From Uranotaenia lowii (lineage: Eukaryota > Arthropoda > Insecta > Diptera > Culicidae): a stretch of DNA of 64,000 bases. The notes under the pieces are model-generated. The model searched no databases, was not told where the DNA came from, and was given only the letters and a program-made list of their open reading frames with translations. The stretch covers positions 365,037,160 through 365,101,159 of the forward strand of contig NC_073692.1 of NCBI RefSeq assembly GCF_029784155.1, written 5' to 3'. Below, piece after piece: positions 1 to 11,343 of this stretch. Both the position numbers and the translations under genes were made by a program. The first letter of the stretch is position 1. Each line of letters begins with the position of its first letter.

Positions 1-118
1 GACAAAAATGACAAAAATGACAAAAATGACAAAAATGACAAAAATGACAAAAATGACAAAAATGACAAAAATGACAAAAATGACAAAAATGACAAAAATG
101 ACAAAAATGACAAAAATG
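1..118 (+). repeat. 9-bp satellite (TGACAAAAA)n, right end of an array cut by the window edge
   Basis: Thirteen uninterrupted copies of the 9-mer start at base 1, so the array continues to the left of the window. It is the same unit and strand as the large array at 20111-33616. It belongs to copy A of the composite repeat called element X here. Confidence 0.97.
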
Positions 119-540
119 ATTATGTAAATTTTGTTCATTTTTTTCAGTTTTATTTGTTTGTCAAGTTTATCAATTTTTTTAGTTTTGTCAGTTCAGTTGA
201 TTTTTTAAATTTTGATACATTTTGTCAATTTCGTCTATTTTTTGTCAAATTTAGTCAATTCAGTCAAACAGGTAATTTTAGATAATCTTTAGTTTTTGTC
301 AAATTTGTCAATTTTTTCTTCTATATTCAATTTTATTAAAAAAATTTAATTTTTTTTCAATTTTATCGGTTTGTCATTGATGTTCAATTTGTCAGTTTGC
401 TCAATTATTTTATTTAGTTTTATCTTGTTGTTTTATCTTATTTGTCAATTTTGTAAACTTTTCGTTTCTTTGTCATTTTTGCTTATTTTCAATTTGTGTT
501 GTTTTTTTTTCTCAAATCTGTAAATTTGTAAAAATCTTGC
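119..540 (-). repeat. Degenerate, strand-switched flank of the 9-bp array (element X copy A)
   Basis: Right after the pure array the sequence changes to T-rich DNA with many TTTGTCAATTTT-like words, which are decayed units of the satellite read on the other strand. The same switch happens to the right of the big array at 33640-34110. Transcription across it could give a long imperfect hairpin. Confidence 0.75.
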
Positions 541-599
541 AATAAACAAAGTGATAAAATTGAAAAACTGTAGCGATTTTATTTCCACCCAATTATGTT

Positions 600-1075
600 T
601 TCAACCTACTGCTTTTCATCAGTAGGACAATCGTTTAAATATTTGATACACATGGTTTGGCATGTGAAGAAAATGTGATTATTTTCAAGTACAAAGATGT
701 ACCAAGCGATTTCGTAACATCAGTAATGGTTTGGCATCTTTTTTTTAAACTATATTCTGAATTTTCTTTTTTAGCTTACCATATTCTGTAGCTCCAAAAA
801 GAGTTCTTTGAGATTCTTCTTATTTAAATTTTTTTTATAGAAACAGATCATATAGGACATTCTAGGATCCAGTATTTTTTTAAACACCAATTAGTTGCAT
901 AAAAAGCTATTTATATGAAAATTATGATTTTTTCCAAATACTTTAAACCTATATACGATTTTTTACATTTTAAAATAATTTTGAATTTACTGCGTTAGAG
1001 ATTCTGAAATCATAATTTGATGGTTCAGAATTAAGAAAGCATTCATTTGTTTATGATTTTGTACAAGGCTTTGCG
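600..1075 (+). repeat. Conserved right half of element X, copy A
   Basis: This segment aligns by eye to 34285-34650 and 54660-55010. Shared landmarks are a TTGAWACACATGGTT motif followed by a GGCATCTTTTTTT-type run, then GAAACRGATCATA, and later TTCAGAATTAAGAAA and GTTTATGATTTTGT. The alignment is lost at about 1065, where unrelated DNA of about 2.2 kb starts, and resumes at about 3285. Confidence 0.7.
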
Positions 1076-3285
1076 AACAGGAGATTTTTTTCAAGTAAAG
1101 TTTTAAACGTTGTAAAGGAAAATTACTAAATTTTTCTCGCCTCCATCGGATATTAATTTTTATTTACCCTAGACTTAAACTCTCAATTTGACATTAAAAA
1201 ACACTACCTCGTCGTTAGAATGGATTTGTGTAACGAACCAAATTTATTGTTTGAAACCAATCATTACAATATCAAAATTGATTCATGGAATACTAATTTA
1301 ATACATTTACAAATTGGAAGCCATGATGGTCATCAGAATTAGCAAAATAAAATTTGAAACATTGTATCCTGAACTTTATTACAAAAAATTTTACAAAACA
1401 TCGTGCTGATATTCCTCAAGAATTCAATGTCAGTCACTTTTTTTGGTGTTTCTTAACCAAATTATGTGAAATGAATTTTTTTTTTCTATACTTTGTTTAG
1501 TAATGTCAGAAATACTTTCCAAAATTTTCAAAACTGTAGGATTGAACTTTTTCAGTTTATGCATCATCATCTTTAAAATATTACTTCTTAATTGAACTAA
1601 ATAAAAAATAAACAAATTCAGAATCAGACATTTCTTTACCGTTGTAATTTCATCGTTTATTAAAGATTGATTTCACCTTAAACTGATACATTTTAAAGCT
1701 AATAAACTCCATATCACTAAACGCATGGTGATAGACAAAATTTGACAAACAAAACGAATTCAGCGCGCTTAAATCTACCAAATCAATTATTCAATCATAG
1801 GTACCTAAATGCTGATCCTTTGAGTTATCAATTAAAATCCTTTAATAAGTTTTAAAATGCTTAAACGAGTTTATTGAAATAAAAAATCTAAAATGTCAAA
1901 AAACTTATCATTTTGTTCTTCATATTTTGTTTGAAGTTTCAAATACATTTACCGAATGTAAAGTCAAACTATTTGAACTTTATAAAAAAATTTTATAAGT
2001 TTGTTTTTATTTTTTTTAAACTAAATTTTTGTTTTCCAAAAACTTTATTTTTTGAAGGCCTTTGAAACTTAATTTGTAATAAATAAAATTAAAGATTCCA
2101 CCTTTTCAGGACCCAATATGCTGATTGAAACCGACAACATATTCAGAGCTTGAAATTTTAAACTTTAAAACCTTCGATTGAAAATTTATAAACTTACAAA
2201 TTAAAAATTTTATTTCTTTAATTTTCATTACATTCAATCAGTTTTTCAATCTATCACGATTTGGAATTTATTTTTAGGAAAGTTCAAAAATAATTTGAAG
2301 TAGCATCTTAAAAGTTGAACTTAAATGCCCAATGTTAACTTAATTTGCATTAGCCTTTTGCTATCAATATTTACAATAAAACTTGGAATTTATTATTTTC
2401 ATAGTTATTTAATCAATTTCCTATTGATCATTTCCCAATCTGTAATTAATCAGTTTAATTGAACATTTTTTGTTATTAATATACAAAGTTATTATTTTGT
2501 ACTCCAGAACTTTTTTTTTACTTTTATTTTAATAACGGGAAGAATTGAAATATAGAAAAGTGGATAACCTTTGACTTTGATTACTGGTATTCTTGAAATA
2601 AAGTTAGATATTTTCTCCTTTTTCCAAATAAAATTAAATTATCAACAATTGAAAAAATTCTCCTGAGTTTAAAATGTTTTTTTTCCTAATCGAGAATTCA
2701 CATTTCAAATTGTGATTAATTTTCTTTAAAAATTTGAGGTAGTGCAACGAAATTTTTTAATCAATCCTTCCACTGAAAATTAAGAAATAAATTTTAAAAT
2801 AAAATGAATAGTAAATAACAATCATCATCATTTTTCTAAATAACAATCATCATCATTTTTTAATTCGGCAAAACAAAACTTTATGAGTGAAATGCCTTAA
2901 TAAAACTATTTGTAAATAAAAAAAATCATTTTTCTAACAATTTTTATCATAGTTAATTTGAACATTTATTTGAAAATTCAGATTTTCTGAAATCTGGTGT
3001 TATATTTTAGGTATTCTATTTCTGAGCATTAGTTCTTGCGCCTGAAGCTTTATTCGAAATTTTGATTTTCATTCTTTTTGTCTAATGTTTCGGAAATGTT
3101 GATTTCAAATTTGAAAACTTTACTGCTGAGATTTAATTTTCAAGCCAATTTCTAGTTCAGAATAAGGAACATCATTTTGATAAATGAACGACTTAATGAA
3201 AATAGCAACATCCATTCTGATTTGTTTTGAAAATTTTGATTTATTTAATCAGTAAAATTATTAATATTTAAGTTTTTGTGTTAAT
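1076..3285. other. AT-rich unassigned DNA interrupting element X copy A
   Basis: No ORF of note, no terminal inverted repeats and no recognised family. It separates two parts of element X that are adjacent in copies B and C, so it is probably an old insertion. A short tandem duplication (CAATCATCATCATTTTT twice, 2820-2862) is the only local structure seen. Confidence 0.6.
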
Positions 3286-3345
3286 CATAAGTAAGAAAAT
3301 GGTTTGACAATCCACTGTTCAGTGTATTAAATCGGATTTTAGCAT
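3286..3345 (+). repeat. Terminal motif of element X, copy A
   Basis: Contains CAATCCACTGTTCAGTG followed by TATTAAATCGG. The near-identical motif, with TTAAGTG in place of TTCAGTG, closes copy B (34690-34726) and copy C (55034-55071). It is the best conserved part of the family and so a likely functional end. Confidence 0.8.
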
Positions 3346-3390
3346 TTAAAAACAATCAATTCAAGTAACATCATTGGTATCACCTATCTT

Positions 3391-3837
3391 AAGATCGCCA
3401 GATTGCCCGGTTTTATCCGGATTTGCCCGAATATTTGAAAGGAAATTTGGAAACAGTCCGACCTGGCCCGGTTGCCCGGATTCAAATTCTCGGAATAACT
3501 CGCTTTATTTAACAAATCAATCAAAAACAAAACTATGAACGCTTCAAAACAAAATTTTTTGAGCAAGTTCTATATAAATAATCATTAATGGTTTTTTGCA
3601 AGCCTAAAATACGATTCAAAATCTGTCATTGAGTTTTGATACAAAACAATTTTTTTTCAATTTTTCAATACCGATTTTCGTTATGTAATTTCTGAGTTTT
3701 GAAAAAAATTGCCAAGATATTTCCCGAATTTATGGTGGTCACTTTTGAAATCAAATGCTCGGATTTTGCCAGGTTTTTATAGAAAATTGCCCGGTTTGTC
3801 CGGCCCGGATACGTGCTGTAAAAATTCTGGCAACCTT
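3391..3837 (+). mobile_element. Short TIR element, GGTTGCCAG family, copy 1
   Basis: It starts AAGATCGCCAGATTGCCCGG and ends with CTGGCAACCTT, giving imperfect terminal inverted repeats of the form AAGGTTGCCAG. The inside has CCCGG-rich ends and an AT-rich middle. Related copies lie at 17239-17717 (same orientation) and 47736-48099 (opposite orientation). No coding capacity. A target duplication is not clear. Confidence 0.8.
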
Positions 3838-4062
3838 AGTCCATCTGAGTATTGCATGACTTCTAAGCTAGCAATACCTTGTTAGGTACAAACAGACAGT
3901 TTTTAGTTGAATTGATTATTATTCATTGCCAGAAAATATAGCCCTGTTCAATACCTGATAACATATTCGCCTTGAAAGATAAGAAGTTACGGGTTTCAAC
4001 AATCCCGTTCAGCGGAAAATTTTCTTCAATGAATTAATAAACTGGCACAAAACCCATAACCT

Positions 4063-4984
4063 CTTTACAACAGTGTTCGGCATCGCTAACTGAAAAGTTA
4101 GCGCCGCTAATTAGATCGCTAACTCGGTAAAAGTTAGCGATCGCTAATTGAAACCGCTAAATGTTGCGTAAAAGTTATCGATCTACAATAAAGCGCTAAT
4201 CGCTAATCGGTAGTAGAAAGTTTTGAAAAAGATAAGAAAAACACAAATTTTGCAGCCATCTTTGATTATAATATTGACTAGAAAAGTTTGTTTAAGGATA
4301 TCAATAGGGGCAGGTTTCAAACTTAATTTATAATATTTCTGTCCATATCAGTTGCGTCAGTTCACTTTTAGTTTTAGTTAGCGTATTTGGTGGAAAATAA
4401 AAGGTAAACTTTTGGATCAAATTTTACAAAATATTCACCCGTTCATCATTTTTTTACATCAGTTAATGCAAAGATTCTCTTTAGGGAGATGTTTTGTTTT
4501 GTCCGAAATAGTTTTTCATCTTTTTTGACATTAATACTCAAAAAATTGATTGATTTATTAACTTAATTTGTTCTGTAAGTTTAATTTTTCAAAACTTTTT
4601 CATCTCTTTTATATTCAAAGGAAGGCTTATGCTTCGGACATAAATTCAAGTGAAGACAATTAAAAAAGACGCTTATTCCTATGATTCCAGTCAAAATCGA
4701 GTTCGAATAGCTTCTGAAATCAATCTTTTACGAAAATTTAAATACCTGATCTGATTCAAAATTTTAAATCTGAATGTTGCCGAATTTATGATCTATAAGT
4801 CTATGTCCAAATTAACACTTCAAAGAGGTAGCGTACTTCAGTTAGCGGAACTAAACATTAGCGAAACTTTCTTATCCGCTAGCTGAAAAAAAATTTAGCG
4901 AGAAACTAAATTCGCTAACCGAAAGTTAGCGGACTTATTAGCGATTAGCGGATTAGCGTTTTTGTGCCGGACACTGCTTTACAA
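4063..4984. mobile_element. hAT-type MITE with 8-bp target duplication (GTTAGCG family), copy 1
   Basis: The element (4071-4976, 906 bp) starts CAGTGTTCGGCA and ends TGCCGGACACTG, and is flanked by perfect 8-bp direct repeats CTTTACAA (4063-4070 and 4977-4984). CAGTG ends with an 8-bp duplication are the hAT signature. Both ends are crowded with GCTAAC/GTTAGCG words in both orientations, probably transposase-binding subterminal repeats. There is no transposase, so it must be moved in trans. Confidence 0.95.
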
Positions 4985-5849
4985 TAACGGTAAACGTTTT
5001 AAAATTCTTCAAATAATCTCATGTCATCATAAATGTTATAATTTGCCAAGTTCTATCAAAGTCGTTTGGAAATTGTTTGAGTTCTGTCATATTTTTTCAA
5101 AGAAAGTATTAAAAATTCACCTCTTTTTTAAAACGAAAGGGCTGTTAAATATAATTGTTCGTCCAAATAGATATATCAAAACCCATCCACCACCACAATA
5201 AATCATTTCATTTTGTAATAAAGCATGCGTCATATATTATGTCATTTTTATATGGGAGCCTCCCCTCTATAAAATTGCAGGATTCTGAAACTATTATCAC
5301 TGGTCCTGAAAACGATCATATAGCAAGTTTTACGTTGATCGGTCTAGTGGTTTCTGAGTCCTTAAGAAACAGGCAGCCAAACAATCATTTCAACTGAAAA
5401 ATAAACTCAGGTTCCAAGACTCCAGGCTAAAATTTTTTATTCAGATGAGCTTCGATCGGTCCTCAGAGCTGGCCTGGACTAACGTTTATTTTAAAACATT
5501 TTCTGAAGTCAGGACAAAATAGTTGAAATAACAATCCAAAGTGAGATACGTAGAAAAACATTTATTCGAATGGGTGTCAAAAGAACTATCTTATATTTTA
5601 ACAACAACATGAGGAAAATGTTCGCTCCATATGGGTTTTTAACGAATATCATTAGAGACACAAAGCTTTTTTTTTGTTACTCTGAACTTTTGATTATTTT
5701 TAGTCACACCAGAAAAAATAATTTCGTTATTTTAACATTTCAATTTTTTTTTTCATTTCTGTATGATTTTTGAGACAAACATCTTGCTTTTTTTACTGAT
5801 CTGCGATGTAACTCTGAATTAAGATATTGTACCCAGTTTTGCTTAACAG
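4985..5849. other. Unassigned AT-rich stretch
   Basis: Short ORFs only (up to 80 codons, no family resemblance). No inverted or direct repeats noticed. Confidence 0.6.
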
Positions 5850-7025
5850 ATTTTCACTTTAAAGCCATCAAATCACTATCATACTCCGATATTGTTGAAG
5901 GCAGCCTTCGCAAAGCTACCGGTTCAATCACAGCTCCTTTTAAAAAGTAATTTCCTCTGCATTCAATTGTCCCTCGATCATCGGAGAAAAAGTAGGAAAT
6001 CTCAACAGGAACATTTTCCACACATGACGCGCTACTCTCCAAAGCAACCAGGAGCCAATCCTTTTTCGCTCCAGCTTCAGAAATCCAGCTGGCTGAACCT
6101 CCATTAACCCCCTACATACACAAGCAGAAGCAAAAGGAAAAATATGGCATTACATTCAAGTAAATATATATTTAATAACCGTCATAAGGAAGAATCGTGT
6201 CCCTCGCCAAAGCTGGGGATGGTTGGCGACCATTGTGTATCTTTCCCCCAACTTCTATGTCCCCAAAGGTTTACCCTTCCTTCCTTTCGAAAAAACGGTG
6301 GTAACCGTTACAAAACCTAAGCCAGCATCCCCATCAGCATCATCATGATCATCATCATCAACACAATGCTCCTTTACTCTCAATCGGTAAACGAGTAAGG
6401 AACTAGAAAAGTACAGAAACCGCCCTGCTTTCCCCAGTTCCAGCTCTAGCCCAAGCTCAAGCCCAAAAGTTTCGGTAGCACAGTAACAGAATCCCATTAG
6501 ACATATGTCACACGCCCCGTGGAAAGTTGAAATGGCGGAACAACTTTCCTCGGGAAAAGTCTTTTTCCTCTACATACACATGGTGGTGCCACTCACAATT
6601 TCTTCGGAGCAAACCCAGAAACCGTGCATTGCTTTGAGTTGTGAGTCGCCGGGATGATTTTGGTCCTCGTAAGACGGTACCTTTCGGATTTTGGAGATTC
6701 ATTTCCAACCTCTTTCCCCCGCCGCAAAATTCTGATACCTTCTTCGCCTGCCACTGACAAAGGTTTCTCTTGGAAGGCAATCCGGCTAAGAGGTGGTTGC
6801 CTGCTGCATCGGTTTTGTTCCAACGTGGATCCGTTTTCCTCATTGGTTGTTCTCCGATGCGATGGTTTTGTCATGAATTACAAGTAAGTAATAAATTCTC
6901 TCTGCCTGCTCCAGCCAGCTGGCTTAAGTTTTCTGCAGTTGTTTCTCCCCCCTTTGCCTCAACGAAGTGGTGGCAGCTGCCGTTGGACTTGTGTTTTCTG
7001 AAAGTTATCCGTTAGGGATGTCTTC
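5850..7025. other. GC-richer island, no gene recognised
   Basis: Visibly richer in G and C than its surroundings and free of recognisable transposon ends. Short ORFs overlap on both strands, the longest 111 codons at 6508-6843 on the minus strand, and none resembles a known family. A CATCATCATGATCATCATCATCA run lies at 6340-6362. Similar islands occur at 18481-19100, 36880-37740 and 48100-49640. They may be older single-copy DNA, such as intron or regulatory sequence, into which the repeats inserted. Confidence 0.5.
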
Positions 7026-7039
7026 CTGATCAGGAGCGC

Positions 7040-7375
7040 ATATCAAAATTGTTACACAAACCACAAGCGGTCATAAAATTTAAAGAGTCTCTCTGCCTAT
7101 TAACGACATTATCATCACCTCTCAATTTGATGTAAAATGTTTCGGCAGTTATTTTAGCATTGTATCCAGTAGCTCTTTCCAATATTTTGGTTTTTTCAAA
7201 GTAAAAAATGTGCCCAGTTTCTAGAAAGTGCTGTGCTAAACATGTACTTATTTGTTCTAAGGATACATTTGTCTTGTGTGCCTTAAACGTTTTCTAAAAA
7301 CTGGCTCGTTTCTCCCACATATGATTTACAACATCCTCCACATTTTATTTTGTATACAACATTTATGTTTTCGTT
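7040..7375 (-). pseudogene. Penelope-like retroelement, C-terminal GIY-YIG endonuclease fragment
   Basis: On the minus strand, starting near 7365, one frame reads VVYKIKCGGCCKSYVGET, which fits the first half of a GIY-YIG domain with its cysteines (VVY, then YVG). After a one-base frameshift near 7295 the reading continues with LAQHFLETGH and ends in FYIKLRGDDNVVNRQRD. Penelope-like elements carry such an endonuclease after their reverse transcriptase and insert by target-primed reverse transcription. Only this C-terminal part remains; no reverse transcriptase is visible upstream. It is frameshifted and certainly dead. A second fragment of the same C-terminus lies in inverted orientation at 7501-7713, an arrangement common for this class. 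Confidence 0.8.
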
Positions 7376-7440
7376 CTCCGGAATCTTTTCCTTGGTTTTC
7401 GTGAAATTCATTAGACAATGTCAAAAATATGATTTTCACG

Positions 7441-7500
7441 TATGTCTCGGTGGTCGAGTGGTTAGCGTGGTAAGACGATAATTGCTGGTTCACTGATGGC
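7441..7500 (+). repeat. tRNA-like promoter fragment between inverted Penelope pieces
   Basis: GGTGGTCGAGTGGTTAGCG resembles a tRNA-type A box, and GGTTCACTGATGG a poor B box, about 40 bases apart. It is probably a SINE head or tRNA-derived scrap. No tRNA cloverleaf is supported. Confidence 0.3.
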
Positions 7501-7713
7501 ATGGGCACTGGTGAAGCATTTTACATCAAATTGAGAGGTGACGATAATGTCGTTAATAGGCAGAGAGACTTGATAAATTTTAAGACCGTTTACGACCACA
7601 TAATCGCAAAATTGACACAGACACTGACAAACAATTGTAAACGCAAAACAAAACAAATTGTCCAAAATCAAAATAGTTTAGACGATGGCCAGTCAATTGT
7701 TAGTTACAATTAA
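7501..7713 (+). pseudogene. Penelope-like retroelement, C-terminal tail, inverted relative to 7040-7375
   Basis: The frame reads EAFYIKLRGDDNVVNRQRD and then a basic, Gln/Asn-rich tail ending at a stop at 7711-7713. The first 20 residues match the end of the minus-strand fragment at 7072-7145 almost exactly, making an inverted repeat of about 75 bp separated by about 370 bp. This piece retains more of the C-terminus than the minus-strand one. It has no start of its own (the ATG at 7501 is fortuitous) and is 5'-truncated, as usual for elements inserted by target-primed reverse transcription. Confidence 0.75.
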
Positions 7714-7884
7714 AAATTTGGATTTTAAGTTTATTGTTTAAAAGTAAAATATAATTTTAGTGTCCACTGAGCTCTAATCGTATGGACAACTGGAAAATCT
7801 GTTTTATTATTATTAAAACTCACCGAAAAACGTCGATAATTTCAAAGAACAAACTTTTATTGAAAGTTTGAAGGTCTCATTCCA

Positions 7885-7965
7885 ATGCACCAAACATGGT
7901 TTTGTGGTAGCGTGCGCGCTTCTCTACCTAAAAGTTCGAGGTTCGAATCTCCTGGCTGGTACCTG
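7885..7965 (+). repeat. tRNA-derived sequence (probable SINE head)
   Basis: GTGGTAGCGTGCGCGC fits a degenerate A box, and GAGGTTCGAATCTCC is a near-perfect B box about 40 bases downstream. The stems of a tRNA do not form well and no poly(A) tail or target duplication was found. Confidence 0.4.
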
Positions 7966-8599
7966 AACTTTTCAAGAATTGTACAAGTTGGAAACAATGC
8001 ATTAAAGTTTAAGTACAAGTCAGGATGTAATAAAACATTGAACACAAGTAATGCGTGTAAGACTAAACTACGAGTACTAAATCATAGCTCATTTTGATAG
8101 GGAAAATTGAATATCAAAATATCTCATCTTGATATAATTTTGTTTTTCTCTTCTGATCGGGTTATCATAATTAGGATCTTAAAAAATTTTTACCCACACT
8201 CAACACTTCCTATTAATTTAAACACATGTCCAACTGTCATGAACATAAATTTTATATTAGGTCAGCATTAATTGCTCAAAACGTCCATTTTACTCGAATA
8301 TGGAGAAAAGACATTTTCACTGAAAACATTCCGTCTCTTCTGGGTTTATTTCATTTCACTGAAAATGAATGAAATATATTGTTTTCTGTTTTCCATTGAA
8401 CAATCCAATCCGAAGCCTGTTAGCAATTTCTACATAACTTCACTCCTAGTGCACTAGTGGTATTGTTAAATCAATAGTAGGTAAAAATTATTTTGGTATT
8501 AAGCTGACCGGAAACAGTCAATTTGACAGTTTCGTGAGTATAATATAATTCAAAAAATGATGTTTTCTAACTAAAAATAAACTCGGATAGTTGAGGCTG

Positions 8600-8781
8600 G
8601 CTCCTCTGAATGAACTGACTTCATTTCATTTTTGGAGGTACCACAAGGCAGTACTTTGGGCCCATCAATGTTTACGCTTGATATGTACACGATTCTTGTT
8701 GGATGTGGCATTTTTCTGTATGCGGATGATCTGAAAATATTTCTGTTTATGCACAGTGGCAAGCTGATTAAATTTCTTTAA
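8600..8781 (+). pseudogene. Non-LTR retrotransposon reverse transcriptase fragment
   Basis: The frame from about 8632 reads VPQGSTLGPSMF and then LYADDLKIFL. These are reverse transcriptase motifs: the (S)GVPQGSxLGP block and the catalytic YADD block, as in jockey/I/R1-type LINEs. The usual spacing between the two blocks is shortened and the upstream FxxxSG part is frame-disrupted. No endonuclease, gag or 3' tail was found nearby, so this is a small relic of a dead copy. Confidence 0.75.
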
Positions 8782-9674
8782 AAAAATTGATGTTTTCGAT
8801 AAAATATGATGTAACTAGCAATGAAGTTTATTAAACAGTTACTGGCGTCTAACACAAAGTGTTTGGTTGTTTAAAAAAAATGAGAGCCTTGTTCCTGTCA
8901 GAACTTCAAGAATTTTCAATTCAGGTATTGCAAACTTGTTAAATGGTATTATTCAAGACAATGGCATATTTAATTTTGACTGATAAAATTTTATGGAAAC
9001 TAATCTTAATTTACTCTCATTTTAACTAAGAGAAAATACACACAAGAATTAATTATCAGCCTATATAAATTTTTAAAACTATTCCAAATTTTGCATTGTG
9101 GTGGAATTAAGTGTTAATATTATGGTTTACTGGAAGTTTATTCGGTTATGAAAAAATGTGCTTTGAATTCTGAAGAATCATAAATTCTTCTGATAAATAA
9201 AAACAAAATTTTAATAAAAAAAAAATAAAAACGTTTCAGAACTTAAAACAACATATTTAAAATATTTTTAACAGTTTGAATACTTTTCATTCGAATGACT
9301 TATATTCAAAGAGAAAGTTTGTAGAACCTCTTGGCTGAATGAAACTATTCAAAATTTGAAATCGTTCTAATGCACTTCATAAACAATTAATTTGAATTGA
9401 TTAATAATTTAAATTAAAATAAGATAAGTGCAAGCTTTTTTTTCTTAAAACTGATTGTTTTAAACGCGTAAACATTTGTTTAATATATTTCAAACCATTT
9501 GGTTTTTATAAATTTTTTTTAATTCAATTTTTAGTTTGAATATTGATTTGTAATGTACATTTTGTGCTCATCATGAAGATTTGCCAAAAAAAAATTCATC
9601 TCATAAAACCAACTGTGTGCAAAATTGTATTTAAATTCCGCTTATAAATTCTATACCTGTATTTTGTAACTAAG
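8782..9674. other. Unassigned AT-rich stretch
   Basis: Very AT-rich, no ORF of note, no terminal repeats seen. Confidence 0.6.
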
Positions 9675-11343
9675 CCCTTTTCCAGTGTTCGGCACAAAAG
9701 CGCTAATCCGCTATTCGCTAGTTAGTCCGCTAACTTTTCGTTAGCGGTTTAATTTGCCCGTTGAATTTTTTTTGATCTAGCGAATTAAAAAGTTCCGCTA
9801 TTTTTTAGTTCCGTTAATCCAAGACCGCTAACTCCCATATATTTTTATCAATCTCTAGAATTATAAGTGACAGAATAGACTTTTTGTCTATAATCAAGTC
9901 AAGGTGACATTGGACATCGTTCTGATTGCTTAATTGGATTAATTAGAGGAATGCGTATTCGAGTGATAGAAAAGATGTGTTTTGTGTATTTTTTCTCTCT
10001 TTTAGCACTTTTTTTCGCATCATTTACAGAAGAAGATAACAGTAAAAAGTGTTCAACAATATAAAACTATATTAAACAAACTTTATCAGCATTTGTTTTC
10101 AAATGGTTGAGATATTTACTTTACAGTTTTTTTTAGAGATTTTACAGATCAGTTTATTACAAATAATATAAAATCACCATTGTAGCCTTCGTTTTAAGTT
10201 CAAATAAAAATTGTTTAAATGTTTACGTTTGACAATGCTCCTGCAAGTTTGAAAAGGGGAGAACAGTTTAAAGATTTTCAATGATGATAGTTTAAAATAA
10301 TGCAAAAACAACAAAATAGAATGAATTGCACAAAAGATTTGTTAAAGTATGAGAGAATAACGCAGGTTTGTGTTGGGATTGAGTTAAACATTGTTTATTT
10401 CCTTCGTCAAGTCCTTATACAATAACTTAATCCTATAGCGATTATCATCTTGTCGCTTAAAACTAACTGATTCCCAAACTCAGAATCAGTTCTTAATTTC
10501 TATTGGGTTCTGAGATATCCTCTCAGAATTAACTGCCAACACTGCTAGGTTACTCTGAACCACATGTTGTGTTGGCTAAGTTTATCGTGTATGATGACAA
10601 CATTTGTATTGTTGTCATCATCATCGATGCTCATTGGTTGTCAAAACGCTATTGTTCTCAGTATGCGAATTGACCGACCAAAAGAGAAAAAGAAGCCAAA
10701 ACAAACCAATGTGGTTTTCGTTTTTCCCCATGGAGGAACGAAGTCGTTCCGAAATGGAATCTTCCGAGTGTCCAGGAGGACGAATTTTTGTGAGAGGATC
10801 CGAAAAGAACCGTGAGTATCAACAAGATTGTTTACAACGAAATTGCATACTATCTACTTTGCACAAAACTGATAAATCGAGTAAATTTTTAACCAAAATT
10901 TAAATAAAAAAAGAGATATAGCTCCCATCTTCAACATTTTGTTCTATTGCTCTTGTAATTATTCGAAAATTCATTTTTTTAAATAGTAGAACACAGAGAT
11001 TTGTTGAAATACCCATCTTTGACAGTTTTTGTTTTGCTCATATAATTGTTTGAGAATTCGATCAATTTATCTAATTTTAAATAAAAAACTTAACTTTATT
11101 CATTCCCCCTTTGGGGTTGGAAAATCGGAGGAGTAAATGGCGTGACAAAAGAAGAATTTGATATTTGTTCCGGCCCTTATGTTGGTCAACAGTTAGCGAT
11201 TAGCGATTAGCGCTTTAAGCTTAAGCGATAACTTTTTCGGAACATTTAGCGAATTTAATTAACGATCGCTAACTTTGAATGTGTTAGCGATCTAATTAGC
11301 GGCGCTAGTTTTTCAGTTAGCGATGCCGAACACTGCCCTTTTC
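9675..11343. mobile_element. hAT-type MITE with 8-bp target duplication (GTTAGCG family), copy 2
   Basis: The element (9683-11335, 1653 bp) starts CAGTGTTCGGCAC and ends GCCGAACACTG between perfect 8-bp repeats CCCTTTTC (9675-9682 and 11336-11343). It is in the opposite orientation to copy 1: its right end read backwards matches the left end of copy 1 over about 100 bases. It is 750 bp longer than copy 1 because of internal DNA, including part of the GGCCGGAACAAAT element (about 10815-11176). The ORF at 10564-10815 has no family match. Confidence 0.95.
10815..11176 (+). mobile_element. GGCCGGAACAAAT TIR element, partial copy nested in the hAT MITE
   Basis: Shares ACGAAATTGCATACTAT near its left part and GACAAAAGAAGAA...GATATTTGTTCCGGCC at its right end with the complete copy at 42796-43189. 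Its own left terminus was not found, so it is truncated or rearranged. Confidence 0.65.

Noticed and set aside
7885..7965. Functional tRNA gene on the plus strand
   Set aside because: Good B box only; acceptor and anticodon stems do not form.
10371..10541. Possible solo LTR (TGTTGGGATT ... CCAACA)
   Set aside because: Ends look LTR-like, but the flanking five bases do not match and no second copy is in the window.
10564..10903. ORFs inside hAT MITE copy 2 as a transposase or captured gene
   Set aside because: Only 83 and 99 codons in overlapping frames, with no hAT dimerisation domain or zinc finger and no similarity I recognise.
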